Made by a program: the position numbers and the translations under genes. 64,000 nt of DNA from Streptomyces vinaceus. GTDB taxonomy: Bacteria > Actinomycetota > Actinomycetes > Streptomycetales > Streptomycetaceae. Location: assembly GCF_008704935.1 (NCBI RefSeq), contig NZ_CP023692.1, positions 3,886,001 through 3,950,000 of the forward strand, in the 5' to 3' direction. A model generated the notes under the pieces. That model saw only the letters and a program-made list of their open reading frames with translations. It did no database searches and was not told the origin of the DNA. Below are positions 1 through 8,182 of the stretch, piece after piece; within the stretch, counting starts at the first letter, position 1, and every line of letters begins with the position of its first letter.

Positions 1-1176
1 GGCTCCGGCGATCCGCTCGGCGTCCACCTCGGCCTCGATGGTCGGCGCGTGGACGGCGAACTGCACGCGGCCCGGGCCGATCAGCTCGACGGCGCCGTCG
101 ATGCCGGCCGCGACGACCCCGTCGATCAGGACCTTCTTCTTCTTGAGCTTCTCGGCGCCCGCGTCGAGCCGCTGGAAGCCGAGCACGTTGTCGACCAGCG
201 CGGTCATCCGGGAGTATCCGGCGGCCAGGTGGTGCAGCAGCTGGTTGGCCTCGGGCCACAGCTGTCCCGCGTCATCGGCTGCCAGCGTGGCCAGCTCCCC
301 GCGCAGCTCCTCCAGAGGCCCGCGCAGGGAGTCGCCCAGGACGGCCAGCAGCTGGGCGTGGCGAGCGGCCAGGGCGTCGTAGGGCCGCCGGTCGGTGAAG
401 GTCATGACGGCGCCGACGAGCAGTTCCCCGTCCCGTACGGGAGAGGTGGTCAGGTCGACGGAGACCGGCTGTCCGGCCTTGTTCCACAGCACCTGGCCGC
501 GGACCCGGTGCTTGCGGCCGCTGCGCAGGGTGTCGGCGAGCGGGGACTCCTCGAAGGGGAACGGCGAGCCGTCGGCGCGCGAGTGCTGGATCAGGCCGTG
601 CAGCTCGCGGTTGCCGAGGTCGGTGGCGCGGTACCCGAGGATCTGTGCCGCGGCCGGGTTGACGAGGACGACCCGTCCCTCGGTGTCCGTGCCGACGACG
701 CCCTCGGCGGCGGCGCGCAGGATCATCTCGGTCTGCCGCTGCGAGCGAGCCAGCTCGGCCTCGGTGTCCACGGTCTCGGAGAGGTCGCGTACGACCAGCA
801 TCAGCAGCTCGTCACCCGTGTACGCGGGCTGCGGCTCACGATAGGCGTCGCGGCCGTCGAGGTGGGCGGCGGTGACCTCGACGGGGAACTCGGTGCCGTC
901 GGTGCGGCGCGCGACCATCCGCTTGGGTTTGGCCCGTCCGCCCTCGTCCTCGCCGGGCCGGCGCATGGAGCCGGGGATCAGCTTGGAGTCGAACTCGGGG
1001 AGGAGGTCCAGCACCCCGCGACCGACGAGGCCGGTGCCGGGGCTCTCCATGACTTCGAGGGCGATCGAATTCGCGTTGACGACCGTGCCGTTGGCGTTGA
1101 CGAGCAACAGCGCGTCCGGAAGAGCGTCGAGTATTGCTGCGAGGCGAGCAGCGCCTCGGGATGGCCTGCTGCTCAC
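1..1176 (-). CDS. PAS-domain sensor protein with degenerate kinase core (3' end outside window)
   Basis: The gene reads leftwards off the window edge, so only the first 392 codons are visible. The GTG start has a good ribosome site, GGAGGAAG, six bases upstream. Two PAS-like modules lie at about residues 20-130 and 150-260; the second has the motif AAAEGVVGTDTEGRVVLVNP. A segment resembling a HisKA dimerisation helix follows, but its H-box reads GDSLRGPL (about residues 281-288), so the phospho-accepting His is replaced by Asp. A KKKK stretch and the start of what may be an ATPase or ligand domain come next. This looks like a cytosolic signalling protein of the PAS histidine kinase superfamily, but autophosphorylation at the usual position seems impossible. 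Family is fairly sure; the biochemical role is unknown. Confidence 0.7.
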   Translation of the reverse strand, partial: MSSRPSRGAARLAAILDALPDALLLVNANGTVVNANSIALEVMESPGTGLVGRGVLDLLPEFDSKLIPGSMRRPGEDEGGRAKPKRMVARRTDGTEFPVEVTAAHLDGRDAYREPQPAYTGDELLMLVVRDLSETVDTEAELARSQRQTEMILRAAAEGVVGTDTEGRVVLVNPAAAQILGYRATDLGNRELHGLIQHSRADGSPFPFEESPLADTLRSGRKHRVRGQVLWNKAGQPVSVDLTTSPVRDGELLVGAVMTFTDRRPYDALAARHAQLLAVLGDSLRGPLEELRGELATLAADDAGQLWPEANQLLHHLAAGYSRMTALVDNVLGFQRLDAGAEKLKKKKVLIDGVVAAGIDGAVELIGPGRVQFAVHAPTIEAEVDAERIAGA

Positions 1177-1295
1177 GACGAGCTTCCTCCCTGACCACAA
1201 CTACCGGCATGTCACGGGAGGAGTCTAAGGGCACTGCCCCGGCCTGAGGTGGCGGATGTTCTGCGGAAACCGTGCATCCTTCGCATCCTCCCAGG

Positions 1296-1733
1296 TCAGG
1301 AGCGCCCACCCGGAAGCACAGGTTCCAGGTTGTTCCAGCGGGCGATCTCGCATCCGTTGGTCCGCCGGAACGTCGCGTCCACCCTGTGGCCTTGCCACGT
1401 TCCGGTGATCTGAGCGGTGGCCGGACCGCCGTCCTGCATGGTGCAGATCTGCCGCTTGGAGGCCGGGGCGAAGGGGTCCTTGTCCTGCTTCGCGAGGACG
1501 TCGAGGCGGTCGCAGGCCCGCTCGGCCTCGGGGTGGTTCCCGCCGACGGGGTTGCACTCCAGCAGGTACTCGCCGTTCGCCCGCGGGTTGCCGGTGGAGG
1601 ACACGGTGATGGTGAGGCGGTCGGGCGCGGCGAGCAGCCGGCCCAGCGGCGGCAGCGGGGGCAGCGGTCCGGCGGCCGTGACCGCCGAGGCGGCCAGGGC
1701 GGAGGTGACGGCGAAGGCGGCGAGACGCAGCAT
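1296..1733 (-). CDS. Secreted subtilisin-inhibitor-like (SSI family) protein
   Basis: Small 145-residue protein with an N-terminal signal peptide (about residues 1-20, alanine-rich core ending near AAG). The rest matches the Streptomyces subtilisin inhibitor family in length and signature: a CNPVGG motif with paired Cys, an ERACDRL segment, then the reactive-site region CTMQDGG and the GTWQGHRV strand with the final Cys in NGCEIARW. In classical SSI the P1 residue is the Met of CPM; here CTM keeps Met, which would suit subtilisin- or chymotrypsin-like proteases. The QDGGP continuation differs from the usual VYDP, so specificity may differ. It stands alone, reading toward the PAS gene. Secreted protease inhibition is inferred from the family. 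Confidence 0.8.
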   Translation of the reverse strand: MLRLAAFAVTSALAASAVTAAGPLPPLPPLGRLLAAPDRLTITVSSTGNPRANGEYLLECNPVGGNHPEAERACDRLDVLAKQDKDPFAPASKRQICTMQDGGPATAQITGTWQGHRVDATFRRTNGCEIARWNNLEPVLPGGRS

Positions 1734-1963
1734 GAGGCACTCCAGGTCGTCCGTACGTCGTACGCCTGACCAACGACGTGCGCTCGCCGACGTTGCGTAC
1801 GGACGGGAGAGCGGACGTGCGGGAGGGGTGGGCGTGCCGGGCGTACCGGGCCCCTTAAGGCTTTGCTCTGGCGGCGGCTGTCCTTGTACCGTGGGAGCGG
1901 ATTGGTGAGCGGCCCGGTGGCTGTGTCATCATCTGCACGCACCCTCGTACGCGGGGGTGTGCT

Positions 1964-2054
1964 GGAGGCGTCGCCTAGTCCGGTCTATGGCGCCGCACTG
2001 CTAATGCGGTTTGGGTCTTAAAGCCCATCGAGGGTTCAAATCCCTCCGCCTCCG
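1964..2054 (+). tRNA. tRNA-Ser(GCT)
   Basis: A 91-nt class II tRNA. The acceptor GGAGGCG pairs with CGCCTCC, discriminator G. The anticodon loop CTGCTAA gives anticodon GCT on a CCGCA/TGCGG stem. A long variable arm follows, then T-loop TTCAAAT. The 3' CCA is not encoded. It reads AGC and AGU codons. Confidence 0.95.
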
Positions 2055-2060
2055 CACCTG

Positions 2061-2094
2061 CCGAAGCCCCGGTCCTGACGGACCGGGGCTTCGG
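2061..2094 (+). terminator. Intrinsic terminator after tRNA-Ser(GCT)
   Basis: A perfect 15-bp stem (CCGAAGCCCCGGTCC with its complement) and a 4-nt loop begin seven bases after the tRNA. There is no clear U-run, which is common in Streptomyces. Confidence 0.85.
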
Positions 2095-2306
2095 TGCGTT
2101 CCGGGGTCTTGCGTTGACGCGTTCCGGCCAGGCCGACCGCCGCCCCAACCCCGCCCCGACAGCGGCGCGAACCCGTTCGGATGATCTTCGTTCGAGACGT
2201 TTCCGCAGGTCAGAGTCGGTTTGGCTAATGGATTTCGCGTCCCGGCGAGGTCCATGTATTGTTGTTCTCGCAAGGCCAACGGGGCGCAAAACCCCGAAAA
2301 GCCCAA

Positions 2307-2379
2307 GCACTCGTAGCTTAACGGATAGAGCATCTGACTACGGATCAGAAGGTTGCAGGTTCGAATCCTGCCGAGTGCA
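2307..2379 (+). tRNA. tRNA-Arg(ACG)
   Basis: A 73-nt tRNA with acceptor GCACTCG/CGAGTGC and discriminator A. The anticodon loop CTACGGA on stem TCTGA/TCAGA gives ACG. The T-loop is TTCGAAT. A34 of this tRNA is the normal substrate of the TadA deaminase encoded at 19440-19931, which lets it read CGU, CGC and CGA. Confidence 0.96.
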
Positions 2380-2387
2380 CAGCCTGA

Positions 2388-2415
2388 GAGGCCTCCCGGT
2401 TCGCCGGGGGGCCTC
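2388..2415 (+). terminator. Terminator after tRNA-Arg(ACG)
   Basis: A 12-bp GC-rich stem (GAGGCCTCCCGG with one wobble position) closes on a TTCG tetraloop, nine bases beyond the tRNA. A short TTG follows. Confidence 0.8.
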
Positions 2416-2565
2416 TTGCGTTGTCCGGGTCCTTCTTGGTGGGGAGGGGGGTCTCGGGGTTGTCCGGGGTGGGGGTCGGTCCTGCGGGGGATGATCGGCG
2501 GCCCGGGGGTGGATACGGTCCTCGGAGACGGTCCGGAACGGTCGGGCCGCGGGAGGGGGACTGTC

Positions 2566-2931
2566 ATGGGGCTCTTCGGGAACGCGCACACCGTCGATCC
2601 GGTGTCGGCGCAGCGGGACTACGCGCGGCTGCTCGGGCAGGGGGAGCAGGTGCACGCCGCGTACCTGCTGATACGTGACACGATCCTGTTCACCGACCGG
2701 CGGCTCGTGCTCATCGACAAGCAGGGGCTCACGGGGAAGAAGGTGGAGTACCACTCCGTCCCGTACCGGAGCATCACGCACTTCTCCGTGGAGACCGCCG
2801 GGCATTTCGATCTCGACGCCGAGCTGAAGATCTGGCTCTCCGGCAGTGCGGCGCCGATCGAGAAGACGTTCACCAAGGGTGTGGACATTTATGAGGTGCA
2901 GGCCATCCTCACGCAGTTCGTCGCCCGGTAG
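2566..2931 (+). CDS. PH-domain protein (bPH/DUF1696-like)
   Basis: A 121-residue cytosolic protein with no signal or membrane segment. The ATG is preceded by a purine-rich GGGAGGGGG site. The sequence has the bacterial PH-domain pattern of the YvbH-like family: LLIRDTILFTDRRLVLID, then a beta-strand series YHSVPYRSITHFSVET and a C-terminal helix (VDIYEVQAILTQFV). Such domains often assemble into rings; no ligand is known for this one. It stands alone between tRNA-Arg and the AsnC-type regulator. Family assignment is good; function unknown. Confidence 0.8.
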   Translation: MGLFGNAHTVDPVSAQRDYARLLGQGEQVHAAYLLIRDTILFTDRRLVLIDKQGLTGKKVEYHSVPYRSITHFSVETAGHFDLDAELKIWLSGSAAPIEKTFTKGVDIYEVQAILTQFVAR

Positions 2932-3047
2932 TGGGTAGCTCTTCCGCCTGACCCGGGATTCCTTTGAATGTGGTTCGGCATTCTGGTGGGATCGCAAGAT
3001 CCTGTACTGTCGACGCCAGGATTTCAGGGGAAGTGGAGGGAGATCGC

Positions 3048-3482
3048 GTGGACGACATCGACCGGGCGCTCGTCCGGCGCCTGCAGCAGGACGCGGGCCA
3101 GTCGTACGCCGCCCTCGGCGCTGCCGTGGGGCTCTCCGCCGGAGCCACCCACGAGCGGGTGCGCAAGCTGCGCGAGCGCGGGGTCATCCGGCGCACGACG
3201 GTCGAGGTGGACCCCGCGGCCGTCGGGAGCGGGGTGCTCGCGTATGTGATGGTCGACTCCAACGCCTGGATGGGGGACTCGAAGGAGGCCTTCGAGGCGA
3301 TCGCCGAGATCCAGGAGGCGCACGTCATCGCGGGCAGCGCCTCGGTCCTGGTGAAGGTGCGCACGGCCACGACCGCACAGCTCCAGGACGTCCTGCGGCG
3401 CCTCTACGCCGTCGAGGGCGTCAGCGGTACGCACGCCACCGTCGTGCTGGACACCTTCTTCGAGCGCCCGCTCCCGCTGTGA
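3048..3482 (+). CDS. Lrp/AsnC family transcriptional regulator
   Basis: A 144-residue protein starting at GTG with GGAGGGAG upstream. Residues 1-50 form an AsnC-type helix-turn-helix (DIDRALVRRLQQDAG, then LGAAVGLSAGATHERVRKL). Residues 60-140 form the RAM/ACT-like ligand-binding and oligomerisation domain (VLVKVRTATTAQLQDVL, GVSGTHATVVLDTF). Lrp/AsnC proteins bind DNA as multimers and respond to amino acids or related metabolites; the effector cannot be read here. The stop codon overlaps the start of the DUF2797 gene (GTGA), so the two are probably cotranscribed. Confidence 0.88.
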   Translation: MDDIDRALVRRLQQDAGQSYAALGAAVGLSAGATHERVRKLRERGVIRRTTVEVDPAAVGSGVLAYVMVDSNAWMGDSKEAFEAIAEIQEAHVIAGSASVLVKVRTATTAQLQDVLRRLYAVEGVSGTHATVVLDTFFERPLPL

Positions 3483-4360
3483 CCTGGCGGTGCACCGGCA
3501 TCCGGTGGAACGACGGCCTCCCCGCCATCGGGTGGTGCGCCGAGGGTCGCGGTGAGCGCAGCAGCCCGCTCGTGTACGGGCAGCGGCTGGCCTTCGCGGC
3601 CCTCGGGGAGCGCCACTGCCTCGGTGTGCGGCGGGCCGGGAAGCGGACCCCGTGCCCCACGGCCGCCACCGTTCCCGGCCGGGCCGGGAACGCCCAGTGC
3701 CCCGAATGCGCCCGCCTGGACCGGTCGTTCTCGGTGGCCGCCGACACCAACGCCGCCGATCCGCGCACCTATCGCGTCTACCTGGCCTGGTTCGGGCCCG
3801 AGATGGTCAAGGTCGGCATCACCGCCGAGGAGCGCGGCCCGGCCCGGCTGCTGGAGCAGGGAGCGGTGACCTGGACCTGGCTCGGGCGGGGGCCGCTGAT
3901 GGCCACCCGCCGCACCGAGGAGCTGCTGCGGGCCGCGCTCGGTGTGCCGGACCGGATCGCGTACGCCCGCAAGCGCGCCGTACGGGGCCACCTGCCGGCG
4001 GCCGCCGACCGGGCCCGGGAGGTCGGGGAGCTGCACGCCCGGGCCGCGGCCCTGCCGGGGTGGCCGGAGTCGCTGGAGCGGCTGGAGTGCGAAATCGCCG
4101 ATCATGCCGGGCCGTTCGGGCTGGACGGGCTGCCCGCCCCCGCGCGGGTGCTCACCGCGATGGTCCCCGGCGGGGCCGTCGTGGGCCGGCTCGCCGGCGC
4201 GGCCGGTCCCGATCTGCATCTCGCCGACGGCCTCGTGGTGGACAGCCGGCTGCTCGCGGGCTGGGAGCTGGTCGCCCCCGACGCCGACGCCACGACCGCC
4301 GTGCCGGTCGCCGAACTGCCGCCGCTCGCCGCTCCCGGCGGGCAGGACGGGCTGTTCTGA
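3479..4360 (+). CDS. DUF2797 domain protein
   Basis: A 293-residue soluble protein whose GTG start overlaps the AsnC-type stop by four bases, implying translational coupling. It carries Cys pairs in the N-terminal half (HCLGV, TPCPT, then QCPECARL) that could bind a metal. A GIY-YIG-like strand pattern follows (TYRVYLAWFGPEMVKVGIT, about residues 98-116, then ERGPARLLEQGA). DUF2797 proteins are widespread in actinobacteria and have no established activity that I know of. The GIY-YIG resemblance suggests a nuclease-like fold, but this is inference. Confidence 0.75.
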   Translation: MTWRCTGIRWNDGLPAIGWCAEGRGERSSPLVYGQRLAFAALGERHCLGVRRAGKRTPCPTAATVPGRAGNAQCPECARLDRSFSVAADTNAADPRTYRVYLAWFGPEMVKVGITAEERGPARLLEQGAVTWTWLGRGPLMATRRTEELLRAALGVPDRIAYARKRAVRGHLPAAADRAREVGELHARAAALPGWPESLERLECEIADHAGPFGLDGLPAPARVLTAMVPGGAVVGRLAGAAGPDLHLADGLVVDSRLLAGWELVAPDADATTAVPVAELPPLAAPGGQDGLF

Positions 4361-4475
4361 GCAGCGGGTCCGGGCCGGCGCCGACGGGCGTCCAAGGTCA
4401 AAACTTGGATCCCTTTGGGCTCCCGGGCCCCGTTCCTGTGGACACGCCCGGGGGACGCTGCGGAAGGTGGTGGGC

Positions 4476-4814
4476 ATGAGCATCCAGCCCGTACCCGCCT
4501 TCGAACCGCCGTACGTGATGGCGGTCTTCAGCAACGTCCGCACCCCTGACGACGCCGGATATCCGGAAGTCCTCGACCGGATGAACGAGATCGTGCACGC
4601 GAATCCGGGCTTCCTCGGCTACGAGTCCGCCCGCACGCCCGGAGGCCTCGGCATCACCGTCGCCTATTTCCGCGATCACGAGTCCCTCGCCGAGTGGCGG
4701 CAGGACCTGGAGCACCAGGCGGCCATGAAGAAGGGCCGCGCCGACTGGTACGAGAGCTACACCCTGCACGTCGCGACCGTCGAACGGAGCCACGGCTTTG
4801 CCCGCAACGGCTGA
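4476..4814 (+). CDS. Antibiotic biosynthesis monooxygenase (ABM) domain protein
   Basis: A 112-residue protein of the dimeric alpha/beta-barrel ABM superfamily. The diagnostic pattern is visible: YVMAVFSNV, then NPGFLGYESAR, ITVAYFRDHESLAEWRQD and a C-terminal WYESYTLHVATVER strand. Members act as small cofactor-free monooxygenases or as heme- or ligand-binding proteins; the WYESY motif is typical of the YgiN/HmoB-like subset. The 3' end overlaps the TTG start of the amidohydrolase gene, so they form a two-gene unit. Confidence 0.82.
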   Translation: MSIQPVPAFEPPYVMAVFSNVRTPDDAGYPEVLDRMNEIVHANPGFLGYESARTPGGLGITVAYFRDHESLAEWRQDLEHQAAMKKGRADWYESYTLHVATVERSHGFARNG

Positions 4815-5676
4815 CGCCGTCCGCGCCTTCCGGGAGCGGCTCGGACTGCCCGGACTGGTCGACGTCCACACGCACTTCATGCCCGAGCGGGTCCTGGCCA
4901 AGGTGTGGGACTACTTCGACGCCTTCGGACCGCTGAACGGCGTCGAGTGGCCCATCACCTACCGGCACGAGGAGGAGCACCGGGTCGCTCTCCTGCGGGA
5001 GTTCGGGGTCCGGGCCTTCACCTCCATGCTCTACCCGCACAAGCCGGCGATGGCCGCCTGGCTCAACTCCTGGTCCGCCGGCTTCGCCGACCGGACCCCC
5101 GACTGCCTGCACACCGCGACCTTCTTCCCGGAGGACGGGGCCGGGGCGTACGTCCGGCAGGCCGTGGAGGCCGGGGCCCGGGTCTTCAAGGCGCACCTCC
5201 AGGTCGGCGGGTACGACCCGAACGACGGCCTCCTCGACCCCGTCTGGGGACTGCTCGCCGAGGCGGGCATCCCGACGGTGATCCACTGCGGGTCGGGGCC
5301 GGTCCCCGCCAAGCACACCGGACCCGAGCCGATCGCCCGGCTGCTGGCCCGCCACCCCCGGCTCCCCTTGATCGTCGCGCACATGGGGATGCCCGAGTAC
5401 GCCGACTTCCTGGACCTCGCCGACCGGTACGCCGCGGTGCGCCTGGACACCACCATGGCCTTCACCGACTTCTCCGAGCGGTTCCGCGGTTTCCCGGACA
5501 CCGAGCGCGGACGGCTCGCGGACCTCGGCGACCGGATCCTGCTCGGCACCGATTTCCCGAACATCCCGTACCCGTACGAACACCAGCTGGAGGCCCTGGA
5601 ACGGCTCGGCCTCGGCGACGACTGGCTGCGCGCGGTCTGCCACGACAACGGGGCCCGGCTGTTCCGCCTGGTCTGA
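4798..5676 (+). CDS. Amidohydrolase family metal-dependent hydrolase
   Basis: A 292-residue TIM-barrel hydrolase of the amidohydrolase_2 type. The chosen start is TTG (LPATADAVRAF), which overlaps the upstream ABM gene by 17 bases and has GGAG nearby. Metal-binding motif DVHTHFM lies at about residues 21-27. Further barrel features are HCGSGPVP, the IVAHMGMPEY strand and the late Asp in LLGTDFPN (about residues 243-250). These match metal-dependent decarboxylases and hydrolases of the ACMSD-like group. The substrate is not evident. Confidence 0.82.
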   Translation: MPATADAVRAFRERLGLPGLVDVHTHFMPERVLAKVWDYFDAFGPLNGVEWPITYRHEEEHRVALLREFGVRAFTSMLYPHKPAMAAWLNSWSAGFADRTPDCLHTATFFPEDGAGAYVRQAVEAGARVFKAHLQVGGYDPNDGLLDPVWGLLAEAGIPTVIHCGSGPVPAKHTGPEPIARLLARHPRLPLIVAHMGMPEYADFLDLADRYAAVRLDTTMAFTDFSERFRGFPDTERGRLADLGDRILLGTDFPNIPYPYEHQLEALERLGLGDDWLRAVCHDNGARLFRLV

Positions 5677-5764
5677 GGCGGTGCACCGGGGGCGCAGCGG
5701 GTTTCTCAGGGAATTCACAGGTAGGGACAAGAACGCTCTCAGAGGCCGCGGCCAGCGTGGTCGC

Positions 5765-6532
5765 ATGACTGCGACGACCACCGCCCACGCGTCCACGTCC
5801 ACCAGCAACCCGACGGCCCTCGTCCGGCCGGACGGCGGCCCCTGCCGGGTGCTCGTCGTCGACGACGAGGCCTCGCTCTCCGAGCTGCTCTCCATGGCCC
5901 TGCGCTACGAGGGCTGCGAAGTCCGCAGCGCGGGTGACGGGGCCGGCGCGGTGCGGGCCGCGCGGGAGTTCCGTCCCGACGTCGTGGTCCTCGACATCAT
6001 GCTGCCCGACATGGACGGACTCGCCGTCCTCGGACAGCTGCGCCGGGAGATCCCGCAGCTCCCCGTGCTGTTCCTGACCGCGAAGGACTCCGTCGAGGAC
6101 CGCATCGCGGGCCTGACGGCGGGCGGCGACGACTACGTCACCAAGCCCTTCAGTCTGGAGGAGGTCGTGGCCCGGCTGCGCGGCCTCGTCCGCCGCTCGG
6201 GCGCGGCGCAGGCCGCGCGCGGGGGCTCCGTCCTGGCCGTCGGTGATCTGCGCCTCGACGAGGACAGCCACGAGGTGTCCCGGGGCGGCCGGGAGATCCA
6301 CCTGACCGCCACGGAGTTCGAGCTGCTGCGCTACCTGATGCGCAACCCGCGGCGCGTGCTGAGCAAGGCGCAGATCCTGGACCGGGTGTGGTCGTACGAC
6401 TTCGGCGGTCAGGCGAACGTCGTCGAGCTGTACATCTCCTACCTGCGGCGCAAGCTGGAGAGCGGCCCCGGCTACCCGCCGATGATCCACACCCGGCGCG
6501 GCGCCGGCTACCTGATCAAGCCGGCCGAGTAG
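5765..6532 (+). CDS. OmpR-family response regulator
   Basis: A 255-residue regulator. The receiver domain spans about residues 30-145: acidic pocket VVDDE, phospho-acceptor Asp77 in VLDIMLPD, and the conserved Lys in TKPFSLEE. A linker and the OmpR/PhoB winged helix follow (LTATEFELLRYLM, then VELYISYLRRKLE and RRGAGYLIKP). A Thr/Ser-rich N-terminal extension of about 28 residues precedes the receiver. It overlaps the histidine kinase start by one base (TAGTG), so the pair is an operon. Its targets may include the downstream glycosyltransferase genes, judged only from position. Confidence 0.93.
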   Translation: MTATTTAHASTSTSNPTALVRPDGGPCRVLVVDDEASLSELLSMALRYEGCEVRSAGDGAGAVRAAREFRPDVVVLDIMLPDMDGLAVLGQLRREIPQLPVLFLTAKDSVEDRIAGLTAGGDDYVTKPFSLEEVVARLRGLVRRSGAAQAARGGSVLAVGDLRLDEDSHEVSRGGREIHLTATEFELLRYLMRNPRRVLSKAQILDRVWSYDFGGQANVVELYISYLRRKLESGPGYPPMIHTRRGAGYLIKPAE

Positions 6533-8157
6533 TGGCCCGCCGCCCCCCACGGCCGCTGCGCGCGTTCCGCCCGCCCCGCCTCTTCCGCCCGGTGCGCTCC
6601 TGGTCCCTGCGGGCCCGCCTCGTCGTATCGGCGGTGGCGCTGATCGCCGTGGTGGGCACGGCCATCGGCGCCGTCACCACCCTCGCGCTGCGCTCGTACC
6701 TGGTCGACAAGCTCGACGACCAGCTGAGGGTCTCCGTGGAGATGGGCACCCGCAAGCCCCTCGGGGAGAAGGCCGTGCGCGACAAGGACGACAAGTTCGT
6801 CTTGGCCCCCGGCTCCCCCCTGGGTGCCGCCGGGATCCGTCTCCTCGCCGACGGGACCGTCGCCAGCACGGCCCGCAGCGCCGCCCTCGGCGGCCCGGGG
6901 TACGACCACATCCAGCGCCTGACCGAGGCCCAGACCCAGGCCCTGGCGAAGGCCGCCCGCAAGGCAGCCGGTCAGGGCATGCCCGGCGCCGTGAACCTGG
7001 ACCTGCCCGACCTCGGGGCGTACCGGGTGCTCACCGCTCCTGACGGGAGCCTCGTCCTCGGCTTCCCGCTCGCCGAGGTCGACTCCACCGTCAGCACGCT
7101 GATCGCCGTGGAGGTCTTCGTCACCCTCGCCGGGCTGATCGCGGCCTCCCTCGCCGGACAGGCCCTGGTCGGAGTCGCCCTGCGCCCGCTGCGCCGGGTG
7201 GCGGCCACCGCCACCCGGGTCTCCGAACTCCCCCTGCACAGCGGCGAACCCGCCCTCCACGAGCGGGTCCCGGATGCCGAGGCCGACCCCCGTACCGAGG
7301 TCGGCCAGGTCGGCGCCGCCCTCAACCGGATGCTGGGGCACGTCTCCTCCGCCCTCACGGCCCGCCAGCAGAGCGAGACCCGGGTCCGCCAGTTCGTCGC
7401 GGACGCCAGCCACGAGCTGCGCACACCGCTCGCCTCCATCCGCGGATACGCCGAACTCACCCGCCGGGGACGGGAGGAACCGGGCCCGGACACCCGTCAT
7501 GCCCTGGGCCGCATCGAGTCCGAGGCGACCCGGATGACCGGCCTCGTCGAGGACCTGCTGCTCCTCGCCCGGCTCGACGCCGGCCGCCCCCTCAGCTCCG
7601 ACGACACCGACCTCGCCCCGCTCGTCGTCGACGCCGTCAGCGACGCCCGGGCCGCCGGACCCGAGCACCACTGGCGCCTTGAGCTCCCCGACGAGCCCGC
7701 GCCCATCCGTGCCGACCCGGCCCGGATCCAACAGGTCCTGGTCAACCTGCTCGCCAACGCCCGTACGCACACCCCGCCCGGCACCACGGTCACGGCCCAT
7801 GTTTCACGTGAAACATCCCCATCCGCCGTCCGGCTGAGGATCGAGGACGACGGGCCCGGTATCCCGCCCGCCCTGCTCCCCCACGTCTTCGAACGGTTCG
7901 CCCGCGGCGACGCCTCCCGTTCCCGGGCCGCGGGCTCCACCGGCCTGGGACTGGCCATCGTCGAGGCCGTCGTGACGGCGCACGGCGGACGGGTGGACGT
8001 ACAGAGCGAGCCGGGGCGCACCTGCTTCGAGGTCCTCCTCCCCCTGGCCCCCGACCAGCCCCCGAGGAACGGCTCCCGGCCGGGCTCCGGAACGGACTCC
8101 CGGATCGACGCCCGGGCGGACTCACAGACGGGGCACAGGCTCACCACACAGCGGTGA
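6532..8157 (+). CDS. Sensor histidine kinase, partner of the OmpR regulator
   Basis: A 541-residue membrane kinase starting at GTG. It has an Arg/Pro-rich cytoplasmic N-terminus, TM1 at about residues 30-55, an extracytoplasmic sensor of about 130 residues, TM2 at about 188-213, a HAMP linker, and a HisKA helix with the phosphorylated His294 in SHELRTPLASIRGYAE. The N-box (NLLANARTH), DDGPGIP and GSTGLGLAIV motifs make up a complete catalytic domain. It pairs with the upstream OmpR regulator. The region around 7800 contains a parS palindrome within codons of the ATPase domain, so that stretch is under a second, non-coding constraint. Confidence 0.93.
   Translation: MARRPPRPLRAFRPPRLFRPVRSWSLRARLVVSAVALIAVVGTAIGAVTTLALRSYLVDKLDDQLRVSVEMGTRKPLGEKAVRDKDDKFVLAPGSPLGAAGIRLLADGTVASTARSAALGGPGYDHIQRLTEAQTQALAKAARKAAGQGMPGAVNLDLPDLGAYRVLTAPDGSLVLGFPLAEVDSTVSTLIAVEVFVTLAGLIAASLAGQALVGVALRPLRRVAATATRVSELPLHSGEPALHERVPDAEADPRTEVGQVGAALNRMLGHVSSALTARQQSETRVRQFVADASHELRTPLASIRGYAELTRRGREEPGPDTRHALGRIESEATRMTGLVEDLLLLARLDAGRPLSSDDTDLAPLVVDAVSDARAAGPEHHWRLELPDEPAPIRADPARIQQVLVNLLANARTHTPPGTTVTAHVSRETSPSAVRLRIEDDGPGIPPALLPHVFERFARGDASRSRAAGSTGLGLAIVEAVVTAHGGRVDVQSEPGRTCFEVLLPLAPDQPPRNGSRPGSGTDSRIDARADSQTGHRLTTQR
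7800..7815. promoter_or_regulatory. parS: parS centromere site (ParB binding) inside the kinase gene
   Basis: The sequence is TGTTTCACGTGAAACA, a perfect 16-bp palindrome identical to the ParB-binding consensus used in Streptomyces and most bacteria. It lies in the coding sequence for the kinase's ATPase domain, where it encodes HVSRETS. Chance occurrence of the 16-mer in DNA this GC-rich is very unlikely. Sites of this type cluster near oriC in Streptomyces, which places this window in the origin region. Confidence 0.92.
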
Positions 8158-8182
8158 CAGCCCGCCCGGAGAAGGTCGGTAC

